This document shows, piece after piece, positions 44,114-53,176 of a stretch of DNA of 55,549 nucleotides. This DNA comes from Thermogutta sp039793925. Lineage in GTDB: Bacteria; Planctomycetota; Planctomycetia; Pirellulales; Thermoguttaceae. The notes beneath the pieces are model-generated. The model ran no database searches. It was given only the letters and a program-made list of their open reading frames with translations, and was not told the origin of the DNA. Each line of letters starts with the position of its first letter. The stretch's first letter is position 1. The position numbers and the translations under genes are program-made. The stretch spans positions 1-55,549 of the forward strand of contig NZ_JBAMME010000133.1 in assembly GCF_039793925.1 (NCBI RefSeq), in the 5' to 3' direction.

Positions 44114-44161
44114 AGTGCGCTGAAGGCGCACTTGATGAATTAGCCCTACCCTGAAGCAGGG
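44114..44161. terminator. Two hairpins between convergent fusA and larA
   Basis: AGTGCGC-TGAAG-GCGCACT (44114-44132) is followed by CCCTG-AAG-CAGGG (44149-44161). They lie 44 bases after the fusA stop and 64 bases beyond the larA stop. There is no T-tract, but position and stem stability suit a two-way mRNA end. Confidence 0.5.
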
Positions 44162-44224
44162 ACTACCTCCGGAACCCGATCGCGTGGAACTGTTTTCAGC
44201 TCAAGCGGCCGGCGTCACGGAGAA

Positions 44225-45517
44225 CTATCGCGCAGTCGCCATTTGCGGTTCAACATCCGCGATCAGATACGGTCCCTTGGGAATAACCGCCACCGTCATA
44301 TTCGGGCCGTATCGGCGGCGACACTCCGCCAGAGCCGCTTCCACGCTGGGAGCACTCTCCACGAAGAGCCGCTCGAGTTGTGTCGCGGACAACCCCTCGG
44401 TGACCACGACAATCCGAGCCTTGCGGCGAACCTTGGCCATCTCTTCCAGTTGCCACTGGTCCATGCGGAAATAGTTGCCCTGAGTGATTCGCTCCATGAA
44501 TTCATCCAGCGAGGAGTGCTCCCGGAAGATCTGTTGGAATTCCGGACTGCCGATGCCCTCGGAGATCTCCGCAGCGAGAATGACCGTACCGCCGGGTTTC
44601 ACAATCGGTTCCGCCGCCACCATGCCCTTGACGGATTGATAAAACGTGGCGTCCAGGGGATAACCGGCCGAGGTGGTCACCACGACATCCACGGGCTCGG
44701 GCACCGTGTCGCGAACCATCGTGTCTACGAAGCGGACGCCTTCCAGAAAGGCGGCTTCCATGTCCCCCGCCACCGCATGCACGACTCGCCGTTCCTCATC
44801 CAGGACCACATTGACGATGAAATCGCAGCCCGCCCGACGAGCGATCCAGGTGTTTTCCTCGTGCACGGGGTTCCCTTCCAGCACACCGCTGCGGGCCCGG
44901 GGATGTTCGAGGAATCGGGGAGAATGCCATGCGCGAACGGTTTCCAGGGCCGCCAGGCCGGGGCAAACAAGTTTCCGGCCTCCAGAGTAGCCGGCCATGA
45001 AATGCGGCTCAATCAGGCCCACCGTGATCTTCAAGTCCGCCTGCAGATAGCGGCGATCAATCCAGATCGGCACTCCGCGGGGGCTTTCGCCCAAATACTC
45101 ATGCTCGTGGGGATCCAGGCCCGAGTGATTCTCCACCCAGTACTTCTCCGTGATCTCCTTCCCCAGAATTTGGATCAGTTCGTTGCCGAGATTTGGCCGG
45201 TGCAGCCCCGTGGCAATGAGAATGAGAATCCTTTCCCGAGGGATGCCCGCCATCTCCAAAATGGGAAGCATCTCGGAAAGGATTAATTCATTGGGAACAG
45301 GTCGGGTGATATCGCAGACGGCGATGCAGGCCGATCGCCTACCAGCGGCAATCTCTGCAAGCGGGGGAGTTCCGATCGGCCGCCAAAGAAGTTCCCGAAT
45401 GACCGCCCGGGGATCAGCCAGAGGCTCTGCTGGGCGATACCGAAGGATTTTGACGAGGTTCTCGTCGGGCAGCTCCGCATAAAGGCCCGACCGGCCGTAG
45501 TCCAGCTTGACGCGCAT
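44225..45517 (-). CDS. larA: LarA-type nickel-pincer racemase/epimerase
   Basis: The 430-residue protein aligns closely by position with Lactiplantibacillus LarA. Asp69 and Arg72 sit in CDITRP, His106 in ATGLHRP, His172 in EPHFMAG, Lys182 in SGGRKLVCPG (the lysine that binds the pincer cofactor), His198 in AWHSPR (nickel ligand), and Gln294 and Lys297 in YQSVKGM. These match D72, R75, H108, H174, K184, H200, Q295 and K298, so the full active site is kept. Known members racemise lactate or epimerise other 2-hydroxyacids; the substrate here is unknown. Cofactor genes larB, larC and larE are not in the window. A perfect palindrome covers its ribosome-binding site. Confidence 0.9.
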   Translation of the reverse strand: MRVKLDYGRSGLYAELPDENLVKILRYRPAEPLADPRAVIRELLWRPIGTPPLAEIAAGRRSACIAVCDITRPVPNELILSEMLPILEMAGIPRERILILIATGLHRPNLGNELIQILGKEITEKYWVENHSGLDPHEHEYLGESPRGVPIWIDRRYLQADLKITVGLIEPHFMAGYSGGRKLVCPGLAALETVRAWHSPRFLEHPRARSGVLEGNPVHEENTWIARRAGCDFIVNVVLDEERRVVHAVAGDMEAAFLEGVRFVDTMVRDTVPEPVDVVVTTSAGYPLDATFYQSVKGMVAAEPIVKPGGTVILAAEISEGIGSPEFQQIFREHSSLDEFMERITQGNYFRMDQWQLEEMAKVRRKARIVVVTEGLSATQLERLFVESAPSVEAALAECRRRYGPNMTVAVIPKGPYLIADVEPQMATAR

Positions 45518-45526
45518 AATGGGAAC

Positions 45527-45542
45527 CCTCTCTTAAGAGAGG
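45527..45542. promoter_or_regulatory. Perfect 16-bp palindrome over the larA ribosome-binding site
   Basis: CCTCTCTTAAGAGAGG is its own reverse complement. On the larA strand its right half AGAGAGG lies 10 bases before the ATG and is the only Shine-Dalgarno candidate. It could be an operator, or pair in the mRNA and hide the ribosome-binding site. Confidence 0.5.
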
Positions 45543-45626
45543 ATACAAATCCCGGCAATTGCCAGTTTCCTGGACCGAGCAAGCCACCCCCGGTCAACGT
45601 CCCCAGGCCAACGGGCGAGCCAGCGC

Positions 45627-45842
45627 TTACTTCTTTTGCTGACCCTGCGCAGCGGGGGCCTCTTTCTTCTTTTTCTTCTTCATGGAAATCTTGGGCACCC
45701 GAACTTTGGGCAAACCCAGCGGGCAGTCGCCATCCTTGAACTTTTCGAGTTCTTGGAGCCGTTTGATTCGCTCGGCCCGGGTGAGCACGCTCCGTATCTT
45801 TACCGCAGCTTTCCGGATACGGAGACTTCTGTCCATTGTCAT
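45627..45842 (-). CDS. PVC-type small basic protein
   Basis: The product is about 71 residues from ATG 45842, with AGGAG upstream; an upstream in-frame ATG at 45905 has weaker support. The core MDRSLRIRKAAVKIRSVL, RAERIKRLQELEKF and CPLGLPKVRVPKISMK, followed by a poly-lysine run, fits the small basic protein family described in Chlamydiae, Verrucomicrobia and Planctomycetes (TIGR04137). Its strong positive charge and ubiquity in the group suggest RNA or ribosome binding, but function is unproven. It lies between the HEAT-repeat gene and larA. Confidence 0.8.
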   Translation of the reverse strand: MTMDRSLRIRKAAVKIRSVLTRAERIKRLQELEKFKDGDCPLGLPKVRVPKISMKKKKKKEAPAAQGQQKK

Positions 45843-46058
45843 GGCGTGAATCTCCTGCCGACAAATGGCCTCAAATTGTTTCCTTATTTTATGACCTTGC
45901 CACATCCGCCAATCATCCCCAAAGAGGGGATACTTGCTTCGGCGGCTGGGGGAACTTCAGTCCATCGCGCGGGAAACTCTCAGTATAGCGGCAATCGTTC
46001 ATTGCCACAACGCTCCCCCACCATCGAGAACGGGGCACCTTCCACCGGGCAGACACGA

Positions 46059-47252
46059 TTATTTCTTGTGGTTTGCCGGGAGAGCGATCGTTGCCACCCG
46101 GCCCACACCCCCACCCAGGGCATCGCAGACCCGAAGCCGGAATTCCCACGGCCGGGCCCAATCTTGTGTCTGCTCATTTTGACAAATTTTGAGCAGGAGC
46201 TGATTCTTTCCAGGTTTCAGACGGCACTCCACGCGGTACTGGTCGTCCTCGTAGCCTGAATGGTACACATGGAAGACAGCAAGCAACTGGCCATTGAGCC
46301 ACAATTTTGTGGCGTTGGGAGTGGCCCAGCGAATCTCTGCCGGTTGTTCTTTCTCCACCTCGATTACCGCCCAGGCGTAGGCTGTAACGCCTTTTTCTTC
46401 TCCCAGAATCGCATTGAGATCCACCCGCCCATGGACGTCATCGATGGTGACTACCTTCCACGTCACCTCCCCGTGTTTGCCGGGATATTTTTGGTGAGGG
46501 TCAAGAGTTGTTTCCGGGGGAAAAGCCGTATCAAATCCACTGTCGCCCGTGTTCTCAAACGGTCCCACCACCAGCCAAGACCGTATATAGCCGTAATGAG
46601 CGGCCAAATCGACGGGCTTTTCTAGTTGTTCTAACCATCCGGCGATTTTTTCCACCTGATCGCGATCGCGCGCTGCTTCGAAAATTCGTTCCAATTGGGC
46701 AGCGACGGTTCGACGGACGTCCGCGTCTTCGACACGACTCAAAAACGAGTCGAGGTCACCGAGTTTTTGTATCGCCGCTTCAATTGCCGCGCGACGGAGC
46801 TGCGGGGCCGGATCGTCGAGCGATGCTTCGAGAATTTTGGCCGCTAATTCGGGCGACTGCTCGTCCAAGCGCTGCCATGCCCACCAGCGGATCTTTGGTT
46901 GAGCTGCACGATTTTCGACCACCGATAAAAAAACGGCATCCGGAATTTTTCTGGAGTTGGCGCGTTCCACGTCCACGATATAGTCTGCCGCTGTCACGAT
47001 CCAGTTGAGGGCCACAGGATTGGCCCGCGATGCCGCCTCGAGAAGCGCCGGCAAAGAGGCTGGGCCCCGAGCGACAATGCGATCCCATGCAGATGCCGCG
47101 TTTTCCTGTTCGACCCCGTTCTTATCTGCGCGGAGGAGAATAGCCACGTCATCGCTGTCGCTGGTCACCTGGGCGGCCACAACGAAAAGCATCCCCCACC
47201 CAACGGTGAGCCATCCGATCACCGCAAGAATAGGGCGGAGTCTCTGCATCAT
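46059..47252 (-). CDS. Exported HEAT-repeat protein with C-terminal beta-sandwich domain
   Basis: The 397-residue protein has a signal peptide or membrane anchor (about 5-28). A helical region of HEAT-type repeats follows (about 40-215, with WWAWQRLDEQSPELAAKIL and DPAPQLRRAAIEAAI). The C-terminal part (about 220-380) starts with SWLVVGPFENTGDSGFDTAF, a start often seen in Planctomycete PA14- or galactose-binding-like domains, and includes ATKLWLNGQLLAVFHVYH. No catalytic motif is seen; a periplasmic binding or scaffolding role is inferred. It lies 55 bases downstream of glgC on the same strand. Confidence 0.72.
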   Translation of the reverse strand: MMQRLRPILAVIGWLTVGWGMLFVVAAQVTSDSDDVAILLRADKNGVEQENAASAWDRIVARGPASLPALLEAASRANPVALNWIVTAADYIVDVERANSRKIPDAVFLSVVENRAAQPKIRWWAWQRLDEQSPELAAKILEASLDDPAPQLRRAAIEAAIQKLGDLDSFLSRVEDADVRRTVAAQLERIFEAARDRDQVEKIAGWLEQLEKPVDLAAHYGYIRSWLVVGPFENTGDSGFDTAFPPETTLDPHQKYPGKHGEVTWKVVTIDDVHGRVDLNAILGEEKGVTAYAWAVIEVEKEQPAEIRWATPNATKLWLNGQLLAVFHVYHSGYEDDQYRVECRLKPGKNQLLLKICQNEQTQDWARPWEFRLRVCDALGGGVGRVATIALPANHKK

Positions 47253-47307
47253 GCGTCCCTCCCCAAAGCTGACACGATACCCACCGGGTGATCCCGCGAC
47301 CCCAATA

Positions 47308-48573
47308 TCAGAGAGCCCAATTGTCGGGCAGAACGGTTCCTTTGGGGATGACCGTGACCCCGTCGCGGATCATGCAATATTCCGTTTCCGGGGCCTCCTT
47401 GACACCGTCCGCGTTGACGATGCGGACATTCTTGCCGATGCGACAGTTCTTATCCACGATGGCGTTTTCAATGTAGCTGTTCTCACCGATCATAAGGGCC
47501 TGACGGTCTGCCGTGGGCGTCTCATAAAAGTCGTTCCCCATGATGACGGAATTCCGGATGACGCAGTTCGGACCGATAATACTCCGCAGACCGATGATAC
47601 TGTTTTCGATCACAGCCCCCTCACCGATCACACAGCCGTCGGCCACAAGGCTCTCCCGAATATTTGCTCTTTCAATCCTCGAAGGCGGCAAGAAACGCGC
47701 GCGAGTGTAAATTGGTGCGTCCGGCTGGTCCAGGGCGAAAGGAGGCGACGGACGGGTGAGGGCGAGATTGGCCTCGAAAAAAGCTCCAATGGTTCCGATA
47801 TCTTCCCAGTACCCATCGAAAAGATGCACATACACTCGCCGTGCACGGACGGAAGCGGGAAAGACCTCCTTGCCGAAATCACGGTACTCCGTTTTTTCGA
47901 GTACGTCCACTAGCGTCTGCCGGTTGAACAGGTAGATTCCCATATTGGCCAGGAAAGGTCGACCCTCCGCTTTGAGCCCGAACTGTGCAAACCATTCTGG
48001 ATCAGTCCGCATGAAACTGAGCTCTTCCTGGGTTTTTGGTTTTTCCAGAAAGCCCATCACCCGGCCGGTCTCGTCGATCCTCATAATCCCCAACGCGGAT
48101 GCGGCTTCAGCGGTCACGGGTAGCGCCGCAATTGTGACGTCAGCCTGAGTTCTTTGGTGCGTTTCTAAAAGTTTCCGAAAGTCCATCCGATAAAGCTGAT
48201 CCCCAGAAAGAATAAGAACATAATCCACGTCATCGCGATCGATATACGAAAGATTTTGCCGAACCGCATCCGCAGTCCCCTGGTACCAATCGGTCCGCGT
48301 AAGGGTCTGCTGGGCTGCCAGAATCTCCACAAATCCTCGATGAAACAGGTCAAAGTTGTAAGTCGCCCGAATATGCCGGTGGAGACTCACCGAGTTGAAC
48401 TGGGTAAGGACGTAAATTCGGTTGACTCCACTGTTGATGCAGTTAGAAAGAGGAATGTCGATGAGACGATACTTTCCAGCGATTGGGACGGCCGGCTTGG
48501 ACCGATATTTGGTCAGCGGATAGAGTCGTGTTCCTCTTCCTCCCCCAAGGACAATTGCCAAAACATTGTTCAT
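47308..48573 (-). CDS. glgC: Glucose-1-phosphate adenylyltransferase GlgC
   Basis: The 421-residue enzyme makes ADP-glucose from glucose-1-phosphate and ATP, the committed step of glycogen synthesis. The nucleotidyltransferase signature GGGRGTRLYPLT is at residues 11-22, with KPAVPIAGKYRLIDIPLSN next. DGYWEDIGTIGAF is the sugar-phosphate site, and a C-terminal left-handed beta helix follows (NSIIGLRSIIG, NSVIMGNDFY). GTLTRTDWYQGTADA-type residues and the ending resemble cyanobacterial and plant enzymes that are 3-phosphoglycerate-activated, so similar allostery is possible. AGGTGG precedes the ATG. Confidence 0.95.
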   Translation of the reverse strand: MNNVLAIVLGGGRGTRLYPLTKYRSKPAVPIAGKYRLIDIPLSNCINSGVNRIYVLTQFNSVSLHRHIRATYNFDLFHRGFVEILAAQQTLTRTDWYQGTADAVRQNLSYIDRDDVDYVLILSGDQLYRMDFRKLLETHQRTQADVTIAALPVTAEAASALGIMRIDETGRVMGFLEKPKTQEELSFMRTDPEWFAQFGLKAEGRPFLANMGIYLFNRQTLVDVLEKTEYRDFGKEVFPASVRARRVYVHLFDGYWEDIGTIGAFFEANLALTRPSPPFALDQPDAPIYTRARFLPPSRIERANIRESLVADGCVIGEGAVIENSIIGLRSIIGPNCVIRNSVIMGNDFYETPTADRQALMIGENSYIENAIVDKNCRIGKNVRIVNADGVKEAPETEYCMIRDGVTVIPKGTVLPDNWAL

Positions 48574-48898
48574 ACGACCACCTATGCCGGGATGCCGAAT
48601 CTCAGCTCATGACCAGACACTCCTCTTGCCATACTACCCAAAATTGAATGGGATGCAACCCGGCGGCGCGATGGCTCCCGTTTACGTCCGTGGATCATCG
48701 TTTTATCCTTTTGCGAAAGCCGGAACCAGGGAGCGATCGCACGCTCACGCACGAACCGTGTCCTCAATCTGTCAAGTCATGCCTCTGTTGGGGATTGCCA
48801 CCACCCTGAAGGGCGCTCTTTTCCACATGGCAACCAGTGCTACAATCGGCAGAACACCTCACGGCACGATGCCTCGGTGACTTCTCGGAGGACGCAGC
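48574..48898. other. Divergent glgC/dnaE intergenic region
   Basis: 325 bases holding both promoters. No hexamer pair is convincing on either strand, and no structured element was recognised. Confidence 0.35.
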
Positions 48899-51800
48899 AT
48901 GGCCACACCGCCATTTGTTCATCTTCACTGTCACAGCCATTACAGTCTGCTGGATGGTGCGGGCACGATTGATCGACTCCTTGACCGCACCCGTGATCTG
49001 TGCATGAACGCCCTGGCGCTCACGGATCACGGAAACCTGTACGGGGCTCTGGAGTTTTATCAAAAGGCCCGCGACCGCGGCATCAAGCCGATCATTGGAT
49101 ATGAGGCCTACATCGCGCCGGGCAGCCGATTCCAGCGGGAAGCGGTGAGCATGAAGGAGGCCAGCTACCATCTCACGCTGCTGGCGATGAACCGGCAGGG
49201 TTTCCAAAACCTGCTCAAGTTGGCATCAGCAGCGTATCTTGAGGGTTTCTACTATCGTCCGCGAATTGACAAGGAGCTGCTATCCCAGTATCACGAAGGC
49301 CTCATTTGCTTAAGTGGTTGCCCGTCGGGCGAGTTGGCGCGCACACTCCTTGCTAAGGAAGAGCCAGACGTCAAAAAAGGTTGCGAGGTGGCGGACTGGT
49401 TCCGCAGCCTGTTCGGCGATCGCTATTTCATCGAGATTCAGGACAACGGCACCGAAATTCAGCGTCAGGCGATGAAGGGAGCCGTGGAAGTTGCCCGAAA
49501 AATGAATATCCCCCTTGTCGCCACCAGCGACGTGCACTACGTCCTCCCCGAAGACGCCGACGCGCAGGACGTCCTCCTGTGCATCAATACCGGCAAGTTT
49601 CGCAACGATACCAACCGGATGCGGATGGATGGGCGAGAGTATTACCTGCGCTCTCCGGAACAGATGTACAGCGTGTTTTCCGGACTGGAAGACGCCGTGC
49701 GCCGTACGCAGGAAATCGCCGCCCTCATCGACCTGGAGTTGGAACTCGGACAGCGTCATTTCCCCATCTTTACCCCGCCGGAAGGCAAAACCGCGGAGGA
49801 ATATCTCCGCGAGTTGTGTCTGGAAGGACTCAAAGAACGCTATCAGAACGACCCGCGGCGCTTTCGCGGTGGCCAGCTCGCGCCCGAAGTTCTTGAACGG
49901 CTGGAGAAAGAATTATTCGTGATCAATAAACTGGGCTTTGCCAACTATTTCTTGATCGTCTGGGACTTCGTGCGATTTGCGCGAAGCCGGGGAATTCAGG
50001 CGACAGCACGCGGTTCGGGCGTGGGTTCACTAGTCAGTTACGCGCTCAAGCTGAGTCACGTCTGTCCAATTGAGTATGGCCTGCTCTTCGAACGGTTTCT
50101 CGATCTCAACCGTCGGGAAGCGCCCGATATCGACATCGATTTCTGTCAGGAGCGGCGTGAGGAAGTCATTCAATACGTGAAGGAGAAATACGGCCACGAC
50201 AACGTCGCGCAAATTTGTACCTTTGGCACAATGGCCGCCCGTGCTGCCATCCGCGACGTGGGTCGAGTCCTCGGACATCCGGTGGCCTTCGTCAACGAGA
50301 TCACGGCCCTGGTTCCCGAAGGACCCAAGGTCACGCTTCAGGCAGCTCTGGAAAAGAGTGAAGATCTTCGCAAAAAATACGAGACCGACCTGCGGGTGCG
50401 GGAAATTATCGATTATGCAAGACAAATTGAGGGGCTTGCCCGAAACGTCGGCACTCACGCGGCGGGTGTCGTTATCGCCGATAAACCGCTGGTCGAGTAT
50501 GTTCCCCTCCAGCATGTCCAGGGGAAGGAGGAAATTATCACCCAGTGGGCAATGGCGGACGTGGAACGGGCGGGCCTTTTGAAAATGGACTTTCTCGGCC
50601 TGCGCAACCTCACCCTCCTCTCCAAGGTCATCAAGCTCATCGAGGAAACAACAGGCGAACGTGTCGATCCTTATGCGTTTCCCCTCGACGACCGTGAGAC
50701 GTATGACCTTCTCTCGCGGGGTGAAACGAAAGGCGTTTTCCAACTGGAAAGTGGGGGTATTCGCGAACTCCTCCAGCGCATGAAGCCTGACAATATCCGC
50801 GACATCATCGCGGTCAACGCCCTCTATCGCCCCGGACCGCTGGAGGGCGGGATGGTCGACGACTACATCGAAGTCAAACACGGTCGCAAGAAACCCGAGT
50901 ACAAACACCCCGTGATGAAGGAAATCCTCGAAGAAACTCATGGGGTGATGGTCTATCAAGAGCAGGTCATGCAGATTCTCAATCGGCTGGGGGGCATCGA
51001 ACTGGCCGACGCGTACACCTGCATCAAAGCAATCAGCAAGAAAAAACTCGACAAAATTGCCAAGTACCGGGAACAGTTCGTGGAAGGAGCCTGCGCCCAA
51101 GGGCTGAGCCGCCAGGATGCCGAGGAGCTTTTTAATCTCGTCGAGAAATTTGCCGGATACGGCTTCAACAAGAGCCACTCCACGGCCTACGCACGGATCG
51201 CTTATATTACGGCCTATCTCAAGGCTCATTATCCGCTCCAGTTCATGGCAGCCCTGCTCTCCAGCGACATCAGCAACCGCAATTTCACCCGCAAAGATTC
51301 CCTTGTCGAGCATCTCGAAGACTGCCACCGGATGGGCCTGGTCGTGTTGCCGCCGGACATCAACCGCTCGGAAGTGGAGTTCACCGTGGCCGACGGAAAA
51401 ATCGTCTTCGGGCTGGCAGCCATCAAGGGCTGCGGGGGATCGGCGGCGGAACGCATTGTCGAGGAACGTCGGCGAAACGGGCCCTACAAAAGTCTCTTCG
51501 AATTCTGCGAACGACTCGATGAAGCAGCGGTCAACCGTTCGGCAATCGAATCCCTCATCAAGGCCGGGGCGTTTGATTCGCTCGGAGTAAGGCGCTCACA
51601 ACTATGGGCAGTCCTCGACCAGGCCATTCACGCCGGAGCCAGCGCCGCCGAAGATCGACGCATCGGCCAGTTGAGCCTCTTCGGAGATAACAGCGAATCT
51701 GTGTCCTCTGTTGAGGAGCGGCTGCCTGACATCCCGGAATGGGAAGACCACGAAAAGCTCGCCCGAGAAAAAGAGGTGCTGGGATTTTACTTTTCCAGTC

Positions 51801-52468
51801 ATCCGCTCCGGGAGTACGAGCAGATGCTCCGCCGTTATTGCACCCACACCATCGATGAACTGGGGCAACTTCCCCAAGGCACGGAAGTGGTAGTTGGCGG
51901 CGTCGTGTCGGCGATCGTCACCAGACACACGCGAACAGTGCGGACCGACGGCCCCACCAAGTTCGCCATGTTCGATCTGGAAGATATGTCCGGGATCGTG
52001 CGGTGCATCCTCTGGCCGGAGCCGTACGCCCGGCTGGGTCATCTATTGAAGGATGATGCCGTTCTCGTAGCCCTCGCCACAGTAGACAAACGCGGAGGTG
52101 GTGAAGAAGCCACATTGATCGTCCAGGAGCTTGTCCCGGTGGATGAGCTTCGCCGTCGCTTCACGCGGGGAATAGAAATCCGGCTTTCCGAGCCGCAACA
52201 CGGCCCGGACATCCTCACCGACCTCTACCGCATCGTGCGTGAACATCCCGGCCCGTGCTCCCTGCAGCTATTAATCCAGCTTGCGGATGGCCGCCGCGTC
52301 CTCATGGCCTGTGACGGGCTGGGAGTGCGCCTGGATGAAGAACTTGAAAAGCAGCTGGAAAGCCTCCTGGGAAAAGATTCGCTGGGGTATCTTGCAGCTC
52401 GCCCCAATGTCCGCGGAAATGGGGGCAATGGGAATGGCAATGCTCGGAACGGTTCCTACCGCCGCTGA
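48899..52468 (+). CDS. dnaE: DNA polymerase III alpha subunit DnaE
   Basis: The 1189-residue replicative polymerase has a PHP domain first (VHLHCHSHYSLLDG near residue 7, ALTDHGNLYG near 40), then the C-family polymerase core. The catalytic aspartates are in PDIDIDF (residues 409-415, D410/D412/D414 region). GFNKSHSTAYARIAYITAYLKA marks the fingers region; a helix-hairpin-helix region and an OB fold (about 990-1080, EVVVGGVVSAIVTRHT) follow. A Gly/Asn-rich tail ends the chain. It lacks a 3'-5' exonuclease insert, so it is DnaE-type rather than PolC. GGAGG precedes the ATG. Confidence 0.97.
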   Translation: MATPPFVHLHCHSHYSLLDGAGTIDRLLDRTRDLCMNALALTDHGNLYGALEFYQKARDRGIKPIIGYEAYIAPGSRFQREAVSMKEASYHLTLLAMNRQGFQNLLKLASAAYLEGFYYRPRIDKELLSQYHEGLICLSGCPSGELARTLLAKEEPDVKKGCEVADWFRSLFGDRYFIEIQDNGTEIQRQAMKGAVEVARKMNIPLVATSDVHYVLPEDADAQDVLLCINTGKFRNDTNRMRMDGREYYLRSPEQMYSVFSGLEDAVRRTQEIAALIDLELELGQRHFPIFTPPEGKTAEEYLRELCLEGLKERYQNDPRRFRGGQLAPEVLERLEKELFVINKLGFANYFLIVWDFVRFARSRGIQATARGSGVGSLVSYALKLSHVCPIEYGLLFERFLDLNRREAPDIDIDFCQERREEVIQYVKEKYGHDNVAQICTFGTMAARAAIRDVGRVLGHPVAFVNEITALVPEGPKVTLQAALEKSEDLRKKYETDLRVREIIDYARQIEGLARNVGTHAAGVVIADKPLVEYVPLQHVQGKEEIITQWAMADVERAGLLKMDFLGLRNLTLLSKVIKLIEETTGERVDPYAFPLDDRETYDLLSRGETKGVFQLESGGIRELLQRMKPDNIRDIIAVNALYRPGPLEGGMVDDYIEVKHGRKKPEYKHPVMKEILEETHGVMVYQEQVMQILNRLGGIELADAYTCIKAISKKKLDKIAKYREQFVEGACAQGLSRQDAEELFNLVEKFAGYGFNKSHSTAYARIAYITAYLKAHYPLQFMAALLSSDISNRNFTRKDSLVEHLEDCHRMGLVVLPPDINRSEVEFTVADGKIVFGLAAIKGCGGSAAERIVEERRRNGPYKSLFEFCERLDEAAVNRSAIESLIKAGAFDSLGVRRSQLWAVLDQAIHAGASAAEDRRIGQLSLFGDNSESVSSVEERLPDIPEWEDHEKLAREKEVLGFYFSSHPLREYEQMLRRYCTHTIDELGQLPQGTEVVVGGVVSAIVTRHTRTVRTDGPTKFAMFDLEDMSGIVRCILWPEPYARLGHLLKDDAVLVALATVDKRGGGEEATLIVQELVPVDELRRRFTRGIEIRLSEPQHGPDILTDLYRIVREHPGPCSLQLLIQLADGRRVLMACDGLGVRLDEELEKQLESLLGKDSLGYLAARPNVRGNGGNGNGNARNGSYRR

Positions 52469-53176
52469 CTATCAATCACTTGTCACACGTCTTTAAGATT
52501 TCCCCGTCTACCAGGTGTGGTGATTGGGGGGATACTTCGACCACGTTATGACCGCCACCGTCGTGACACCGGTACGTGCCCAAGCATTCTCCCAGCCATT
52601 CACTCCACTTCTGTGTGGAGGTCCACCGGCATGGCGAGAATCTTCTGCCGCAGCTCTTCCACGAGTTAGGGATGACACTGGGTTTTGTCGCGCAGGCCTA
52701 CGCCCTTGTTCTGTAACCGAACATCCACCATCTCCGCTTGGCGTTAAGGAGTACCCGGCACACCTAACGGTCTCGTAGGCTGGGGACAAATTTCAAAACA
52801 GGATGGAATGGCAGAACAACCAGAATATTGGCATCGCATCTGCTCCAAAAGAGGGCCCAATGAGGCTCGATATTAACTAAATACTAAACATTCATACTAC
52901 ACTACATAGCGAGAGTAGCGGGCAGCCGATGCCTTATTGCTGCAAACCAAATCACAGCAGAGCGTTAAGGCGTGGTTCACTTAAACCAAAACCGGGTGTC
53001 GCTGGCGCGGAATCAGTCTAGGCGCGTCCAGGCTGCCACAAAGTTACTCGCAAAATTCTTGCACTAATTGGAGACGAAGCTAAAATAACGAGCGGTTGGT
53101 GGGCCGCCATACATGTTTCGTCAAATAATCTGTTCGGGTTCATTGGACCTTCTTGCTCAAGCGCGGAGGTGGAGCG
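52469..53176. promoter_or_regulatory. Non-coding region before the DUF1559 gene
   Basis: About 700 bases. The left copy of the 55-bp direct repeat lies at 52599-52653. From about 52860 the sequence becomes AT-rich (TTAACTAAATACTAAACATT) and is the likely promoter area of the DUF1559 gene. Confidence 0.45.
52599..52653. repeat. 55-bp direct repeat, left copy
   Basis: Starts TTCACTCCACTTCTGTGTGG and is identical base for base to 55495-55549. On the minus strand its reading frame gives VEELRQKILAMPVDLHTEVE and then TGA. A TAA codon precedes this short frame, so the left copy looks like a broken gene end. Confidence 0.9.
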
